DNA of 64,000 nucleotides, from the NCBI GenBank assembly GCA_038239005.1, contig JBBSFE010000017.1, positions 1 to 64,000 of the forward strand. Direction: 5' to 3'. The DNA is from DASXHD01 sp038239005 (lineage in GTDB: Bacteria > Myxococcota_A > Polyangia > Polyangiales > Polyangiaceae). The stretch's first letter is position 1. Every line of letters begins with the position of its first letter. The position numbers and the translations under genes are program-made. Below, piece by piece: positions 1-8,152 of this stretch. Under the pieces are notes generated by a model. It was not told where the DNA came from. It saw nothing but the letters and a program-made list of their open reading frames with translations, and searched no databases.

Positions 1-1
1 G

Positions 2-49
2 CTGACCATCCCGCCGGAGCTCGCTTACGGCGCGCGCGGGGGGGTTGAG
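2..49 (+). pseudogene. C-terminal fragment of FKBP-type peptidyl-prolyl isomerase
   Basis: The window opens inside a gene. Frame 2 reads LTIPPELAYGARGG, the well-known active-site-proximal C-terminal strand of FKBP-type prolyl isomerases, which normally goes on with about 15 residues ending in a beta strand. Here the expected tail is lost in this frame after position 47. A similar strand (SLTLRVRAG) appears in frame 1 from about 64, so either the gene is frameshifted close to the seven-G run at 38-44 or the tail has diverged. The frame-2 reading stays open straight into the DUF559 gene at 152. The 5' part lies outside the window, so whether the gene works cannot be judged. Confidence 0.6.
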
Positions 50-95
50 TGCGGGCGCCGGCGAGCCTCACGCTCCGCGTGCGCGCCGGGCCCCG

Positions 96-109
96 CCCCC
101 CCCCCCCCC
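96..109. repeat. 14-nt poly-C tract between FKBP end and DUF559 gene
   Basis: There is a run of 14 consecutive C residues. It lies in the open reading frame joining the FKBP end to the DUF559 gene, so slippage here would change which upstream frame is joined to the nuclease-like ORF. It is also the kind of tract where sequencing errors are common. Confidence 0.85.
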
Positions 110-151
110 GCCGCTCCCTCGCTCTTTTCACTCGTTCCGTTTGCTCGCGCC

Positions 152-466
152 ATGCGCAAAGAGCCCACTCGGAGCGAAGCTATTCTTTGGGCGCAGCTTC
201 GCGGGCGCAAGGTCGTCGGCGCGCGGTTTCGGCGCCAGGCCGTGCTCGGGAGATTCATCGTCGATTTTTACGCGCCGTGCGAGCGGCTCGTCGTCGAGGT
301 CGACGGAGCCGTGCATCTTCGCATCGAGCAGCAGCGCCGCGATGCGCTCCGGCAAAGCGAGCTCGAGCGAGAGCACGGCGTGCGGTTCGTTCGCGTCAGC
401 GCCGAGCTCGTCGAACGCGATGTGGTCGCAGCGATCGCACGTGTACGCGCAGCGCTCGTGCGGTGA
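152..466 (+). CDS. DUF559 (PD-(D/E)xK nuclease-like) protein, copy A
   Basis: This 104-residue protein belongs to the DUF559 family, small proteins with a restriction-endonuclease/Vsr-like PD-(D/E)xK fold whose biological role is unclear. The core is visible: the helix MRKEPTRSEAILW, then RFRRQ, then VDFYAP (residues about 47-52) and VVEVDG (about 57-62), which carry the acidic catalytic positions, followed by HLRIEQQRRD. ATG 152 is the only conventional start; there is no upstream ATG or GTG in frame, although homology with copy B at 6531 begins upstream at about 113 (SLFSLVPFARA). Copy B is almost identical and a 3' fragment lies at 8153, so the gene belongs to a small repeated family. Family assignment is firm; activity is unknown. 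Confidence 0.85.
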   Translation: MRKEPTRSEAILWAQLRGRKVVGARFRRQAVLGRFIVDFYAPCERLVVEVDGAVHLRIEQQRRDALRQSELEREHGVRFVRVSAELVERDVVAAIARVRAALVR

Positions 467-541
467 GTTACTCGCCGAGAGACGACGGGGTTGAATCGGT
501 CCGTCGTCCCGTCGTAGTCGCCTGGCGGACCACGCGCGACG

Positions 542-877
542 TCAGCTGACCTTCTTCTCGATCGCTGCAATTCGACGTTCGTGATCTTCGACGCGCGTGC
601 GCACGGTGCGGTCTTCTTGGAGAAGGTCGCGAACTTGAAGAACGGCCGCGGCGACGCCGACAAGCTCGGTGGCGAGCCGCATTTCGGTCTCGGTCTGGCG
701 CTTCTCGAGGCGCTCGCGCGTCTCTTTGATCTCGGTGCGCACGCCTTGCAGTCCTGCGTGCGTCTCTTGGATTTCACTGCGCACATCGGCTAGTCCGTCG
801 CGCATCTCACTGCGCACGTCTTTGATCTCATCGCGAATGCTTTTGAGGATCTCGATCGTGATGTCTGTCGGATCCAT
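542..877 (-). CDS. small coiled-coil protein, function unknown
   Basis: The 111-residue protein is almost entirely predicted helix with heptad spacing. It has repeated segments of the type I-K-D-V-R-S-E-M, V-R-S-E-I-Q-E-T and V-R-T-E-I-K-E-T between residues 10 and 50, and ends with EDHERRIAAIEKKVS. Such short coiled coils occur next to many bacterial regulators and nucleases, but no specific family can be named. The start is well supported by an AGGAG ribosome-binding site at 887-891. A short palindrome at 895-910 overlaps the likely promoter. There is no signal peptide or membrane segment, so it is cytoplasmic. Confidence 0.75.
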   Translation of the reverse strand: MDPTDITIEILKSIRDEIKDVRSEMRDGLADVRSEIQETHAGLQGVRTEIKETRERLEKRQTETEMRLATELVGVAAAVLQVRDLLQEDRTVRTRVEDHERRIAAIEKKVS

Positions 878-894
878 GGTTCGTCGCTCCTAAT

Positions 895-910
895 TATGGC
901 ACGCGCCATA
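895..910. promoter_or_regulatory. TATGGC-acgc-GCCATA palindrome upstream of the coiled-coil gene
   Basis: A perfect 6-4-6 inverted repeat lies 18 nt upstream of the start codon at 877 and just ahead of its ribosome-binding site. The position suits a repressor site or a structured leader. No regulator is known. Confidence 0.4.
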
Positions 911-955
911 GCAACCGCGAGGCCAACCAAAACCCGGGCGTTTCTTGGCGATCGC

Positions 956-981
956 CCTGGCCCGGCCAGTTTTGGGCCAGG
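956..981. repeat. CCTGGCCC/GGGCCAGG inverted repeat
   Basis: A perfect 8-bp inverted repeat with a 10-nt loop sits in a 208-nt stretch (878-1085) without any convincing gene. No T-run follows on either strand, so it is not a classic terminator. The same stretch has two imperfect copies of CGAGGCCAMCC (near 917 and 1024). Confidence 0.5.
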
Positions 982-1085
982 CCACGTGGCCGACCGGGTG
1001 GGCTCCAGTGAAGGCTAGCCATCGCGAGGCCACCCAACGCGGCGTTGTGAGCTAATCGCGCTTGGCGTTCGACGAAGCGTCGTGC

Positions 1086-1262
1086 TCAGTCTTGGGATTC
1101 GTCCAACAGCCACGGGGATTCTCCCGTCTCGACGATCCGATCGAGCTGCTCATCCGTGAGCTCGATGAAGTCACCGTTCTCGTGTGTGTACGGCCGTCGT
1201 GGAGTTCGAGCGACGTCTCGTGTAGCGCCGGTTTCGTGACGTCCGCACTCGATGGTGGGAAT
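1086..1262 (-). pseudogene. remnant of ParD-like antitoxin (C-terminal half)
   Basis: The minus strand is open from 1262 to a TGA at 1086-1088 with no ATG, GTG or TTG at its 5' end. The last 31 residues (GDFIELTDEQLDRIV, then GESPWLLDESQD) match the complete small antitoxin-like protein at 12452-12625 (GDFIELTIEQLDRCI, then GEWPWPDDSSE), also at DNA level. The N-terminal half of that protein is absent here, so this looks like a truncated paralogue. No toxin gene follows. Confidence 0.5.
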
Positions 1263-1336
1263 CTACATGCATGACGCCGAAGACAATCGGTAACCAATCA
1301 GGTTTCGGGAGAGCGTCGAGCGCTCCCGAACTCCCG

Positions 1337-1726
1337 TCATGTGCCTTTGTAGTAACACAAGCCTCCACCATCGACTCTCAGCAAGCAGACCGACTCTGGC
1401 GGCTGGCAGTAGATGAAGCTCAGCGTGTAGGTGCACTGGCCTGCCACGCACGCCGCCGGCTTGTAGTCGACCTCCCAGTCATCCCCATCGCACGCTGGAT
1501 CGCGAGGAGGGCAGACGCTCCCGCCGTCGATGCAGTCCGCCATCGGTGCTGCGCCGACGTCTGGAGGGATTGGGCCCGTATCGACGACGTTCGCGTCGGG
1601 CCAGGTAAGAGCGGCGTCGGTCAAGCTGGAGTCGGTCTGGGCGTCGTCACCACCGTCGAGCGACGAGACGACCCCGACGTTTCCGCACCCGACCAAGCAC
1701 AAGAACACCGCGAGGCGAAGCCGCAC
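1337..1726 (-). CDS. small secreted lipoprotein
   Basis: The protein has 129 residues. GTG 1726 gives a short basic N-terminus, the hydrophobic stretch LRLAVFLCLV and a lipobox ending at Cys (LVGC), followed by an Asp/Ser/Thr-rich tether (SLDGGDDAQTDSS) typical of lipoproteins in this window. The mature part has about eight cysteines in short CxxxxC arrangements (for example VCPPRDPAC), suggesting disulfides. Function is unknown. It is divergent from the truncated MarR gene at 1764, whose reading frame runs back under its start. Confidence 0.75.
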   Translation of the reverse strand: MRLRLAVFLCLVGCGNVGVVSSLDGGDDAQTDSSLTDAALTWPDANVVDTGPIPPDVGAAPMADCIDGGSVCPPRDPACDGDDWEVDYKPAACVAGQCTYTLSFIYCQPPESVCLLRVDGGGLCYYKGT

Positions 1727-1763
1727 GGTCTTCCATAGCCTCGTTCTGCACCTCCCGCAACGA

Positions 1764-2090
1764 ATGAGATCCACGATCGTCATGTACGCCCTGGCGTGGG
1801 AGGGGCCGCTGCCGATTTCCACACTCGGCGCGAAGCTCCGTCTGTCGCTCGGCGCAACTAGCCAGCTCGTTGATCGCCTTGTAGAGGGCGGCTACGTCGC
1901 GCGCGAGGAGGACGCAACGGACCGTCGAGTGCGCCTCGTGCGGATGCGTCCCGACGGCGTGCAGTTCATGGAACGCATGCAAGAGATTCGAAGGCGCGAG
2001 CTCGAAGCCGCGTTCGGCCGCCTTTCGCCCAACCTGCGCAAGCGATTGGCCGAGGTGCTCCGCGACGCGGTCGCCTCCCTCGAGAAGTGA
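1764..2090 (+). CDS. MarR-family regulator, N-terminally shortened
   Basis: The 108-residue protein holds the MarR winged helix: MYALAWEGPLPISTLGAKL, a recognition helix around GATSQLVDRLVEGGYV, and the wing (EEDATDRRVRLVRM), followed by a C-terminal dimerisation helix. MarR proteins normally have 140-160 residues and begin with two dimerisation helices. Here only about twelve relevant residues precede the DNA-binding domain, no start codon lies between 1726 and 1764 in frame, and the divergent lipoprotein gene starts at 1726. The gene is therefore probably 5'-truncated, perhaps by the rearrangement that placed the lipoprotein there. Confidence 0.7.
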   Translation: MRSTIVMYALAWEGPLPISTLGAKLRLSLGATSQLVDRLVEGGYVAREEDATDRRVRLVRMRPDGVQFMERMQEIRRRELEAAFGRLSPNLRKRLAEVLRDAVASLEK

Positions 2091-2211
2091 CTCGCCACTC
2101 CGAGCGCCGGTGGAGTGCCGACCCGATTCACTGCGTGCCGAGTGAGATTGTCGTTACGCGCTACACCGACCGACTGTCGCATCGAAGAGGCCGCAGCCGA
2201 CGATCCCCGCT

Positions 2212-3060
2212 CTAATTAACCGACAGCACGACGTTGTCGTAGTGGATGTTCGCGCCGTCGGACGGGCCGGGCGAGTACGCATTGCCGACAAAAAGACTGA
2301 TCGGACCTGCGACGTAGGCGGCCGTCATCGCGACGTGATCGACGACGATCGACGAATCGACCGTGACGGTGATCGTGCGCGGGGTCTTGAACGTGAGCGC
2401 GATCGTCACGTGCACCCACTGCGTCATCGCGACCTTCGCGGAGAAGAGGTGCTGGGTGTACGTCTTGCCGCCGTCGAGGCCGACGATTTCTTCGCCCACT
2501 TCGCTCGATGCGGTCTTCAAGTTGAACTGAAGCGATGAGCTCGTCGCCGACTGGCACACCATCGCCAACGCTTCGATGACCGTGCCTTGCGATGCGAGCG
2601 CGTCAACGCGCAAGTCGAAGTCGAGTGTTGCCGAGTTTTGCGGCGTCCTGCCCGTGTCGCGAACGACGGCGCCGTGCGCGCTCGCTGACGCGCCGAGCGG
2701 GGTGTTGCCCGTGAGAAGCGACGCGGGTGGCGACGCGCTCACCGTGTTGTCGAGCGCGACCACGCCACCTTCGCTCGAGTAGATCGTCGAGAAGCCGGCC
2801 GCGACATCCGGGCTCTCGTCGAAATCGGCACAAAATGTTGCGTCGATACTCGAGCAGAATGAGACCTTGGCGGCATCGGCGTCGTTCGTCGTCGCTCCAT
2901 CCGAAGCTTCGCCGATTGCGTCCGCCGAAGGCGCGTCGACGAGCGCGTCGGTCGCGATCGCGTCGCCTCCTCCTTCGAGACCGCTCAAGTCGGGAAACAA
3001 GCAGGCGCCGAAACACGCGGCCGAGAGCACGGCGAGACCGACACGCATTCGCGCCCGCAT
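2212..3060 (-). CDS. lipoprotein with LamG/concanavalin-like beta-sandwich
   Basis: The 282-residue precursor has a lipobox at FGAC (about residue 20), a Gly/Asp/Ala-rich tether (residues 25-65), then a beta-rich domain starting SFCSSIDATFCADFDES and ending YDNVVLSVN. That opening (CxDFDE) and closing are usual for LamG-like concanavalin domains of secreted proteins, which bind carbohydrate or protein. No catalytic motif was seen. It is divergent from the gene at 3106 with only 45 nt between starts, so the two may share a promoter region. Confidence 0.75.
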   Translation of the reverse strand: MRARMRVGLAVLSAACFGACLFPDLSGLEGGGDAIATDALVDAPSADAIGEASDGATTNDADAAKVSFCSSIDATFCADFDESPDVAAGFSTIYSSEGGVVALDNTVSASPPASLLTGNTPLGASASAHGAVVRDTGRTPQNSATLDFDLRVDALASQGTVIEALAMVCQSATSSSLQFNLKTASSEVGEEIVGLDGGKTYTQHLFSAKVAMTQWVHVTIALTFKTPRTITVTVDSSIVVDHVAMTAAYVAGPISLFVGNAYSPGPSDGANIHYDNVVLSVN

Positions 3061-3105
3061 TCTTGGAGGCTACCCGACCGATGGATATGCGGCTACCGTT
3101 CGAAG

Positions 3106-4674
3106 ATGCGTCGGCTGCTCGCGCTTGCCCTTGTCGTGATGACGCTCGTGCTCGTCTCGCAACCCGCGCGCGCAGCGCACACGTTCGATCTCGACGCGAA
3201 GATGCCGGCGCATCTCGCGGCGGTCTGGGCCGTCAATTGGTTCGGTATCCCGAGCACCGATCCCCAAGGCGGCGGGCTCGATCCCAACTATGGAAATTGG
3301 CTCCAGACATTTCCGCAGTGCGGGCTCGACAACGATCCATCGAAGTGCGCGGACTTCGCGGACGCGGGGCGGCAGAGATGGATCGCATCGAAGAGACGCC
3401 CGCTCGCCGGGATTTATTCGTCGAGCGGGCGCGATGACGAGAGCAAGAAGCGCATCGACCTGATGCTGTCGTGCACGCGACGCGCGTGCGATCTCGGGGG
3501 GCGTCTCGATGCGTTCTTGCTCCAGCTCGACAGCATCAAATTCACGTCTGCCTATCCGAGCAATCAACAGGTCAAGGTCTGGGACATCGCGTATCGCGCG
3601 GTGCGCTCGTTTCTCGACGAGGCCGACAAGGCCCAGTTGAAAGGTCCCGTTTGGATTGGAAACGACGCGACCGTATATTGGCATTTTGGCTCATCTGTTG
3701 GACTGACCACTCAGGCGTTGCGCATGGCCGCGCTCACCGAGGACATCGTCGACATGGCCAAGCTCGCCACGGCGCATCCGTCGGCGACTTCGGTCGCGGG
3801 AAGACCGCTGCTGGGTTTTTACGTCGACTCGGCGCTCATGACTCCGATCGAATGGCAAACGGTGCTGGGCGATGCGCGCACCGCGAGCGGCGTCGATTTT
3901 TATGCGATGGCGACCACGCTCAACGCGGGGTACTTCGCGGCGTTCGATGCGCTCTCGCCGTGGGTGAATCTCGGTTTGTGGGCGAACGCGAAAGGATCGA
4001 ACCTGCACGATCAAGGCGTCGATTACGCCAAACAAATACACGCGCAACTCCTCGCGGCGCTTGCCGCGAATCCCGGCCGCGTGATGTTCGGCGGCGTGGC
4101 GCCCGGCTTCGACGATTACACTCAAAACTGGGGCGCGTGTCAGGCGCGCGAAATTCCGCGCGATCCCGACGTGCTCGCCGGGCAAATGGACTATCTGACG
4201 ACGCTCAAAGTTCGCGGCGTCATCTGGGACACGTGGGACGACTGGACCGAAGGCACCGAGCTCGAGCCCGACGTGGTCGACGGTCCGGCCAAGCTCGTTC
4301 AATTCAAACAGCTCCTTGGCACGCTCTACGGCGAGCCCGCCGACACCGCGGGCGATCAAGCGCTCATCGATCGATGGCGCGGGTACGGCCAAGCGCGCAG
4401 TTGCTGTTTCGAAAACGGGGCGTGCGAAGCCGGCGCGTCGCCGCAAATCGATCTGTCGTGCGCGGCGCCACCCGCGGACGCCGGATCCGACGCGAGCGAT
4501 TCAGGCAGCGTGGGCAGCGAGCCGCCGCCCACGCCAGTCGACGGCCAGCCGTCTGGATGCGGGTGTCACGCGGCCGGCGCAACCCGAGCCTCACTCGCCT
4601 GGATCGCGATCGCGATCGCCGCGATCATCACGAGAATGCGACGCTGTGCGCATCGTTGTTCGCAAAGGCCATGA
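3106..4674 (+). CDS. secreted glycoside-hydrolase-like protein with MYXO-CTERM tail
   Basis: The 522-residue protein has a signal peptide (residues 1-24, ending in QPARA). The central domain looks like a TIM-barrel glycosidase related to the GH71/GH99 type: GIYSSSGRDD, FLLQLDSIKF, LGFYVDSA, and VIWDTWDDWTEGTELEP near residue 370, where family members place a conserved acidic Trp-rich segment. After a Pro/Ser/Asp linker the C-terminus has a GCGCH cluster, a hydrophobic helix and basic residues, matching the MYXO-CTERM sorting signal of myxobacteria, which implies cell-surface attachment. Catalytic residues were not proven; the fold assignment is an inference from motif style. Confidence 0.7.
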   Translation: MRRLLALALVVMTLVLVSQPARAAHTFDLDAKMPAHLAAVWAVNWFGIPSTDPQGGGLDPNYGNWLQTFPQCGLDNDPSKCADFADAGRQRWIASKRRPLAGIYSSSGRDDESKKRIDLMLSCTRRACDLGGRLDAFLLQLDSIKFTSAYPSNQQVKVWDIAYRAVRSFLDEADKAQLKGPVWIGNDATVYWHFGSSVGLTTQALRMAALTEDIVDMAKLATAHPSATSVAGRPLLGFYVDSALMTPIEWQTVLGDARTASGVDFYAMATTLNAGYFAAFDALSPWVNLGLWANAKGSNLHDQGVDYAKQIHAQLLAALAANPGRVMFGGVAPGFDDYTQNWGACQAREIPRDPDVLAGQMDYLTTLKVRGVIWDTWDDWTEGTELEPDVVDGPAKLVQFKQLLGTLYGEPADTAGDQALIDRWRGYGQARSCCFENGACEAGASPQIDLSCAAPPADAGSDASDSGSVGSEPPPTPVDGQPSGCGCHAAGATRASLAWIAIAIAAIITRMRRCAHRCSQRP

Positions 4675-4868
4675 AGAAGGCTCGGGATCGAAGCTACCGA
4701 CGATGGAACGCGTCGCGCACCACGGAAAGCCAAGCTGCTGTCGTCGACGCCAGCGGATGAGCGCTTCGATCGCGCCGCCATCACGAAGACGCTCGCGCTC
4801 GTTGCCGATGTACGGTTTCGCTCCGCGCGGGGCGTGCTTTGTCTTGCAGTTCGATCGGGCCACCGGGC

Positions 4869-5843
4869 TCAGCGACAGCAGAGGGTGCGTTGTGTCGTTG
4901 CGTTTACCTGAACGGTGGTCGACCCAGATGCCACGCACCCGGTGTACGAGTACGCCGCAGTGTAGGTCGCGCTGCCGACGTAACTGCCGCCCCCCGTCGA
5001 GTTGCAGGTTCCGTCGCTCGGGAACGTGGCGAGCGCGCTCGTGCACGTGCCATCGGAGAACAACTGCACTTTCGGCGACGCGCACGTGCCCTGGAGCGAA
5101 CAGCTCGTACTGCAAGTCGGCGTACAAGCCACGGTCGCCGAGGCGGCGACTGTGTGCTTCTTTGTGAAGCTCGAGCCGCTCGGGCACGTTTGATCTCCAT
5201 CCACGACGATGCATGCCGCAAAGCCCGGCGGTGCGTACCCGCCGCAAGCTGCCGAGGTACACGAAGGGTCGGGAGCGCAGAGGCGCGCGGGCGTCGTCTT
5301 CAGCGTGCCGAAGCTCGTCGCCTGTGTGGTGCACGATCCACCGACCGGGCCAATCGCGTCGGAAGCGTAGTAGTTGTCGAGGTTGCCGCCGACTCCGATG
5401 CACCCGCCGTTCGAGAAGGTGAGCGACTGGCCCGTGGTCCCGCAGCCCGGCCCACCGCTATAGTGCGTCGCGATCTTGCCTGTCGTGCAGCCGGGGTCCG
5501 TGGTCTTGCTGCACGTGCAACCGCACGTCACGCCGCTCGAGTCGAGGTTCGTTATGACGTCTTGTTGCGACGTGAACGGTGAGAGGCAGTCCGTGGTCTG
5601 ATCCTCCTTGTAAGCGACGGGTGTCCAGCCCGACGGCACGTCCGGAGAGGTGCACGCGGCGGCATCTGTGACGCACGGGCCGGCGTCGACCGGCACGTCG
5701 GCGACGACATCCGATGGTGCGTCGAGCGGTAGAGCTCCGTCCGGCTGCGGACCCGCGTCACCGATCGGTAGTAGACCGCTCTCGTCGAGGCCACACCCTA
5801 TCGACGCAAGCAGGACCACGCTCCCGAGCGCACGAATGTCCAC
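4869..5843 (-). CDS. Cys-rich lipoprotein, unknown function
   Basis: About 324 residues. GTG 5843 (or TTG 5849) gives IRALGSVVLLASIGCG with a lipobox Cys, followed by an Asp/Pro/Ala tether to about residue 60. The mature domain has more than 20 cysteines, including CGCTCSKTTDPGC, and a C-terminal part with repeated Thr/Ser-rich strands (SFTKKHTVAASATVAC) ending LCCR. The cysteine pattern suggests an extracellular disulfide-stabilised beta domain. No family is recognised. It faces the gene at 3106 with 194 nt of sequence between the 3' ends, in which nothing recognisable was seen. Confidence 0.7.
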   Translation of the reverse strand: MDIRALGSVVLLASIGCGLDESGLLPIGDAGPQPDGALPLDAPSDVVADVPVDAGPCVTDAAACTSPDVPSGWTPVAYKEDQTTDCLSPFTSQQDVITNLDSSGVTCGCTCSKTTDPGCTTGKIATHYSGGPGCGTTGQSLTFSNGGCIGVGGNLDNYYASDAIGPVGGSCTTQATSFGTLKTTPARLCAPDPSCTSAACGGYAPPGFAACIVVDGDQTCPSGSSFTKKHTVAASATVACTPTCSTSCSLQGTCASPKVQLFSDGTCTSALATFPSDGTCNSTGGGSYVGSATYTAAYSYTGCVASGSTTVQVNATTQRTLCCR

Positions 5844-5849
5844 GATCAA

Positions 5850-6362
5850 ACACTACCACGCCGCTCGATCACGAGCGGCACCGATCAGTTTCATCGGCGG
5901 AAACAATGGGTTGTTGTGATTGTGGGAGGCGAACTGTCGTCTTCGGGAACGCTCGAGTGGTCGCGCGATGCTCGAACAACGGCGTCATGTCCGCGCGCTC
6001 CTTCGTGACCGCACTCGAACTTCCCAGACCAAGCGAGTCGGAACGGTGGTCGACGTTCCCATCGGCCCACCGTGACCGGCCTTCCATTTTTTCGCACCGC
6101 CACTCTATTGAGAATTGAGGGGGCACCCCTCCGCCGTGCTCCGGCTCGTCCTCGCTCGTGCTCGGCGACGCGGGGATCGCGGGACGCGAGAGTCGCCTCC
6201 GCGCGAGCTTGCGGGCGAGCCGTGCGCGCGGCGGTTCCCCTCCGGGCGTCGGCTTCGCCGCCGCCGAGGAATGGATCTCAGGGGTACGTGGAGGTGGAAT
6301 CAGAGTGGGGGTCGCACGCAGTTTGGGTGCGGCGGGCAGAGAACGCTCGGGGCGATCGATCG
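5850..6362. other. 513 nt without a supported gene
   Basis: All frames in this stretch have atypical composition for this genome, with runs of Arg/Ser/Gly and no coherent domain. It includes a T-rich patch at 6087-6092 and leads directly into the large hairpin. It may be the flank of the repeated DUF559 unit or plain intergenic DNA. Confidence 0.5.
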
Positions 6363-6500
6363 CGAGGGAGCGTCGTTGCGAAGGTGCATGTTCGCCGCGA
6401 AAGAAGCGCGCCAGCCGATCCGGGGAGTGAGGGATGCGCGGCGGCTGTCACGCTTCTTTCGCTCTTCGCTGCCATGCACCTTCGCAACGACACTCCCTCG
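6363..6500. repeat. large hairpin (28-bp near-perfect inverted repeat) upstream of DUF559 copy B
   Basis: The left arm 6363-6390 and right arm 6473-6500 are reverse complements at 27 of 28 positions. A second paired block follows after a short mismatch (GCGAAAGAAGCG around 6398-6409 with CGCTTCTTTCGC at 6451-6462). The loop is about 41 nt. The right arm ends in CTCCCTCG, which is exactly where DNA homology with copy A (from about 113) begins. The structure could be a mobile-element end, a recombination site or a structured leader. Confidence 0.8.
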
Positions 6501-6530
6501 CTCTTTTCACTCGTTCCGTTTGCTCGCGCC

Positions 6531-6845
6531 ATGCGCAAAGAGCCCACACGCAGCGAAGCTATTCTTTGGGCGCAGCTTCGCGGGCGCAAGGTTCTCGGCG
6601 CGCGGTTTCGGCGCCAGGCTGTGCTCGGGAGATTCATCGTCGATTTTTACGCGCCGTGCGAGCGGCTCGTCGTCGAGGTCGACGGCGCCGTGCACCTTCG
6701 CATCGAGCAGCAGCGCCGCGATGCGCTCCGGCAAAGCGAGCTCGAGCGAGAGCACGCCGTGCGGTTCGTTCGCATCAGCGCCGAGCTCGTCGAGCGGGAC
6801 GTGCTCGCAGCCGTCGCTGGCGTGCGCGCAGCACTCGCGCGGTGA
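6531..6845 (+). CDS. DUF559 (PD-(D/E)xK nuclease-like) protein, copy B
   Basis: The 104-residue protein differs from copy A (152-466) at only about nine positions, mostly in the last third (for example ISAELVERDVLAAVAG against VSAELVERDVVAAIAR). The acidic core VDFYAP/VVEVDG is intact. An upstream in-frame ATG at 6474 would add MHLRNDTPSLFSLVPFARA; the part from SLFS onward is conserved with copy A and resembles the usual N-terminus of the family, so translation may start there, inside the right arm of the hairpin. No partner gene is evident; the next gene is an unrelated lipoprotein. Confidence 0.85.
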   Translation: MRKEPTRSEAILWAQLRGRKVLGARFRRQAVLGRFIVDFYAPCERLVVEVDGAVHLRIEQQRRDALRQSELEREHAVRFVRISAELVERDVLAAVAGVRAALAR

Positions 6846-6954
6846 GTGGGTTTGTCGCAACGTCGCCGCCGCCGCTTAGACTTCTACGCGAGCTACTTCC
6901 GGATTCATGTCCGAGGCGTTTGCGTTGCGAGCACATGCTACACATTCGTGCGGC

Positions 6955-8118
6955 ATGATCTCGATGCGCTATTTCATGCTGCTCGTTGGGCTCGTGCTCG
7001 CATGTTCTTCGGATGACGTCGTGCAGACCGACGCAGGCGCAGACGCCGTGGCTGATGCGGGATATCCGGCGTCACATCCGGCGCCGCCGCAGGTCCAGAA
7101 TCAGCAAGGCCCCGTGCTCGCGACGCCGAAGGTCATCCCGATTTTCTTCGCGAACGATACCGAGCAACCTCAGATCGAGGACTTCCTACATCAGCTCGCG
7201 GCGTCGAGCTATTGGAGCGCAACGACAGCGGAGTACGGCGTCACGTCGCTCACCATCGCAAGCTCCATCGTCGCGAGCGGCGCACCACCAACGACGCTCG
7301 ATACCGTGGCCATCGAGTCGTCACTCGGCGCGTATAGCGATGGCGATCCGAACGATCTCTTCGCGATCTTTTATCCCTCGTCGACCACGATTAGCGATCC
7401 GCTGTTTGGTACGAGCTGCACCGACTTCGCGGGCTTCCACTTTCAGGGCCTGAAAAACCCGCAGCTCGTTTACGCGGTATTGCCGCGGTGTGCGTCGGCC
7501 GGCGCGCTCACGGGGCTCGACGGGCTCACCGCGGCGCTCTCGCACGAGCTCGTCGAAAGCGCGACGGATCCTTTTCTCCAAACCGCTCCGGCGTGGGGCT
7601 TTACCGACGTTGACCACCTCATTTGGAGCTTCCTGCCCGGCGCGGAGGTCGCCGACATGTGCGATCTCGAGCCTCAGAGCTTTCAGCGACTCGTCGGTCC
7701 TTACTTCGTGCAGCGCTCGTGGTCGAACGCAGCGGCGCGCTCAGGTCACGACCCGTGCGTTCCCGCACTCGCGACGCCTTACTTCAACGCCGCGCCCGTG
7801 TTGTTGGCGAAACAAGAAATCACGTTTCAGTCGCAGGTGCTGACGACGAATGGCCTCGCGCTCGCACTCGGCGAGACGAAGACAATTGCCGTAGAGCTCT
7901 TCTCCGATGCGCCCACGAGCGACTGGAGCGTCGACGCGTTCGACACCGCGCAGCCGCCAAGCATCACGTTCGCGTGGGATGCGCAGTCGGGCGACAACGG
8001 CACGACCCTACACCTCTCGCTCACACGCACGTCGGCTGCGTCTTCCGAGATCGTGATCGAGTCGAAATCCGGAACGTCGACGAATCTGTGGTTCGCATAC
8101 GTGACCGTGCCGCCCTGA
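6955..8118 (+). CDS. secreted lipoprotein, possible metallopeptidase-like
   Basis: The 387-residue precursor starts MISMRYFMLLVGLVLAC, a lipoprotein signal with its Cys at about residue 17, then an Asp/Ala tether. The domain from about residue 50 (VLATPKVIPIFFAND) contains ALSHELVESATDPF near residue 205, an HELxE-type motif seen in secreted proteins of related bacteria, and TDVDHLIWSF; no full HExxH zinc motif is present. The C-terminal 100 residues look like a beta-sandwich. The gene sits between DUF559 copy B and the DUF559 fragment C, both in the same direction. Confidence 0.75.
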   Translation: MISMRYFMLLVGLVLACSSDDVVQTDAGADAVADAGYPASHPAPPQVQNQQGPVLATPKVIPIFFANDTEQPQIEDFLHQLAASSYWSATTAEYGVTSLTIASSIVASGAPPTTLDTVAIESSLGAYSDGDPNDLFAIFYPSSTTISDPLFGTSCTDFAGFHFQGLKNPQLVYAVLPRCASAGALTGLDGLTAALSHELVESATDPFLQTAPAWGFTDVDHLIWSFLPGAEVADMCDLEPQSFQRLVGPYFVQRSWSNAAARSGHDPCVPALATPYFNAAPVLLAKQEITFQSQVLTTNGLALALGETKTIAVELFSDAPTSDWSVDAFDTAQPPSITFAWDAQSGDNGTTLHLSLTRTSAASSEIVIESKSGTSTNLWFAYVTVPP

Positions 8119-8152
8119 GACGATCCGTGTTGTCAGAGAGGCGTGCGTGCCG

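Noticed and set aside
895..910. Possible sigma-54 promoter (TGGCAC) near 897
   Set aside because: The -12 element TTGC is not found at the right spacing, and the sequence is better explained as a palindrome.
3471..4760. 429-aa ORF in another frame of the MYXO-CTERM protein gene
   Set aside because: Arg-rich composition and no fold; the sense gene explains the region.
6115..6879. 254-aa ORF over the hairpin and DUF559 copy B
   Set aside because: It covers the hairpin and then reads copy B in a wrong frame; Arg/Ser-rich.
6955..8118. Zinc metalloprotease call for the lipoprotein at 6955
   Set aside because: Only HELVE is present, not the HExxH zinc motif, so the enzyme class was not asserted.
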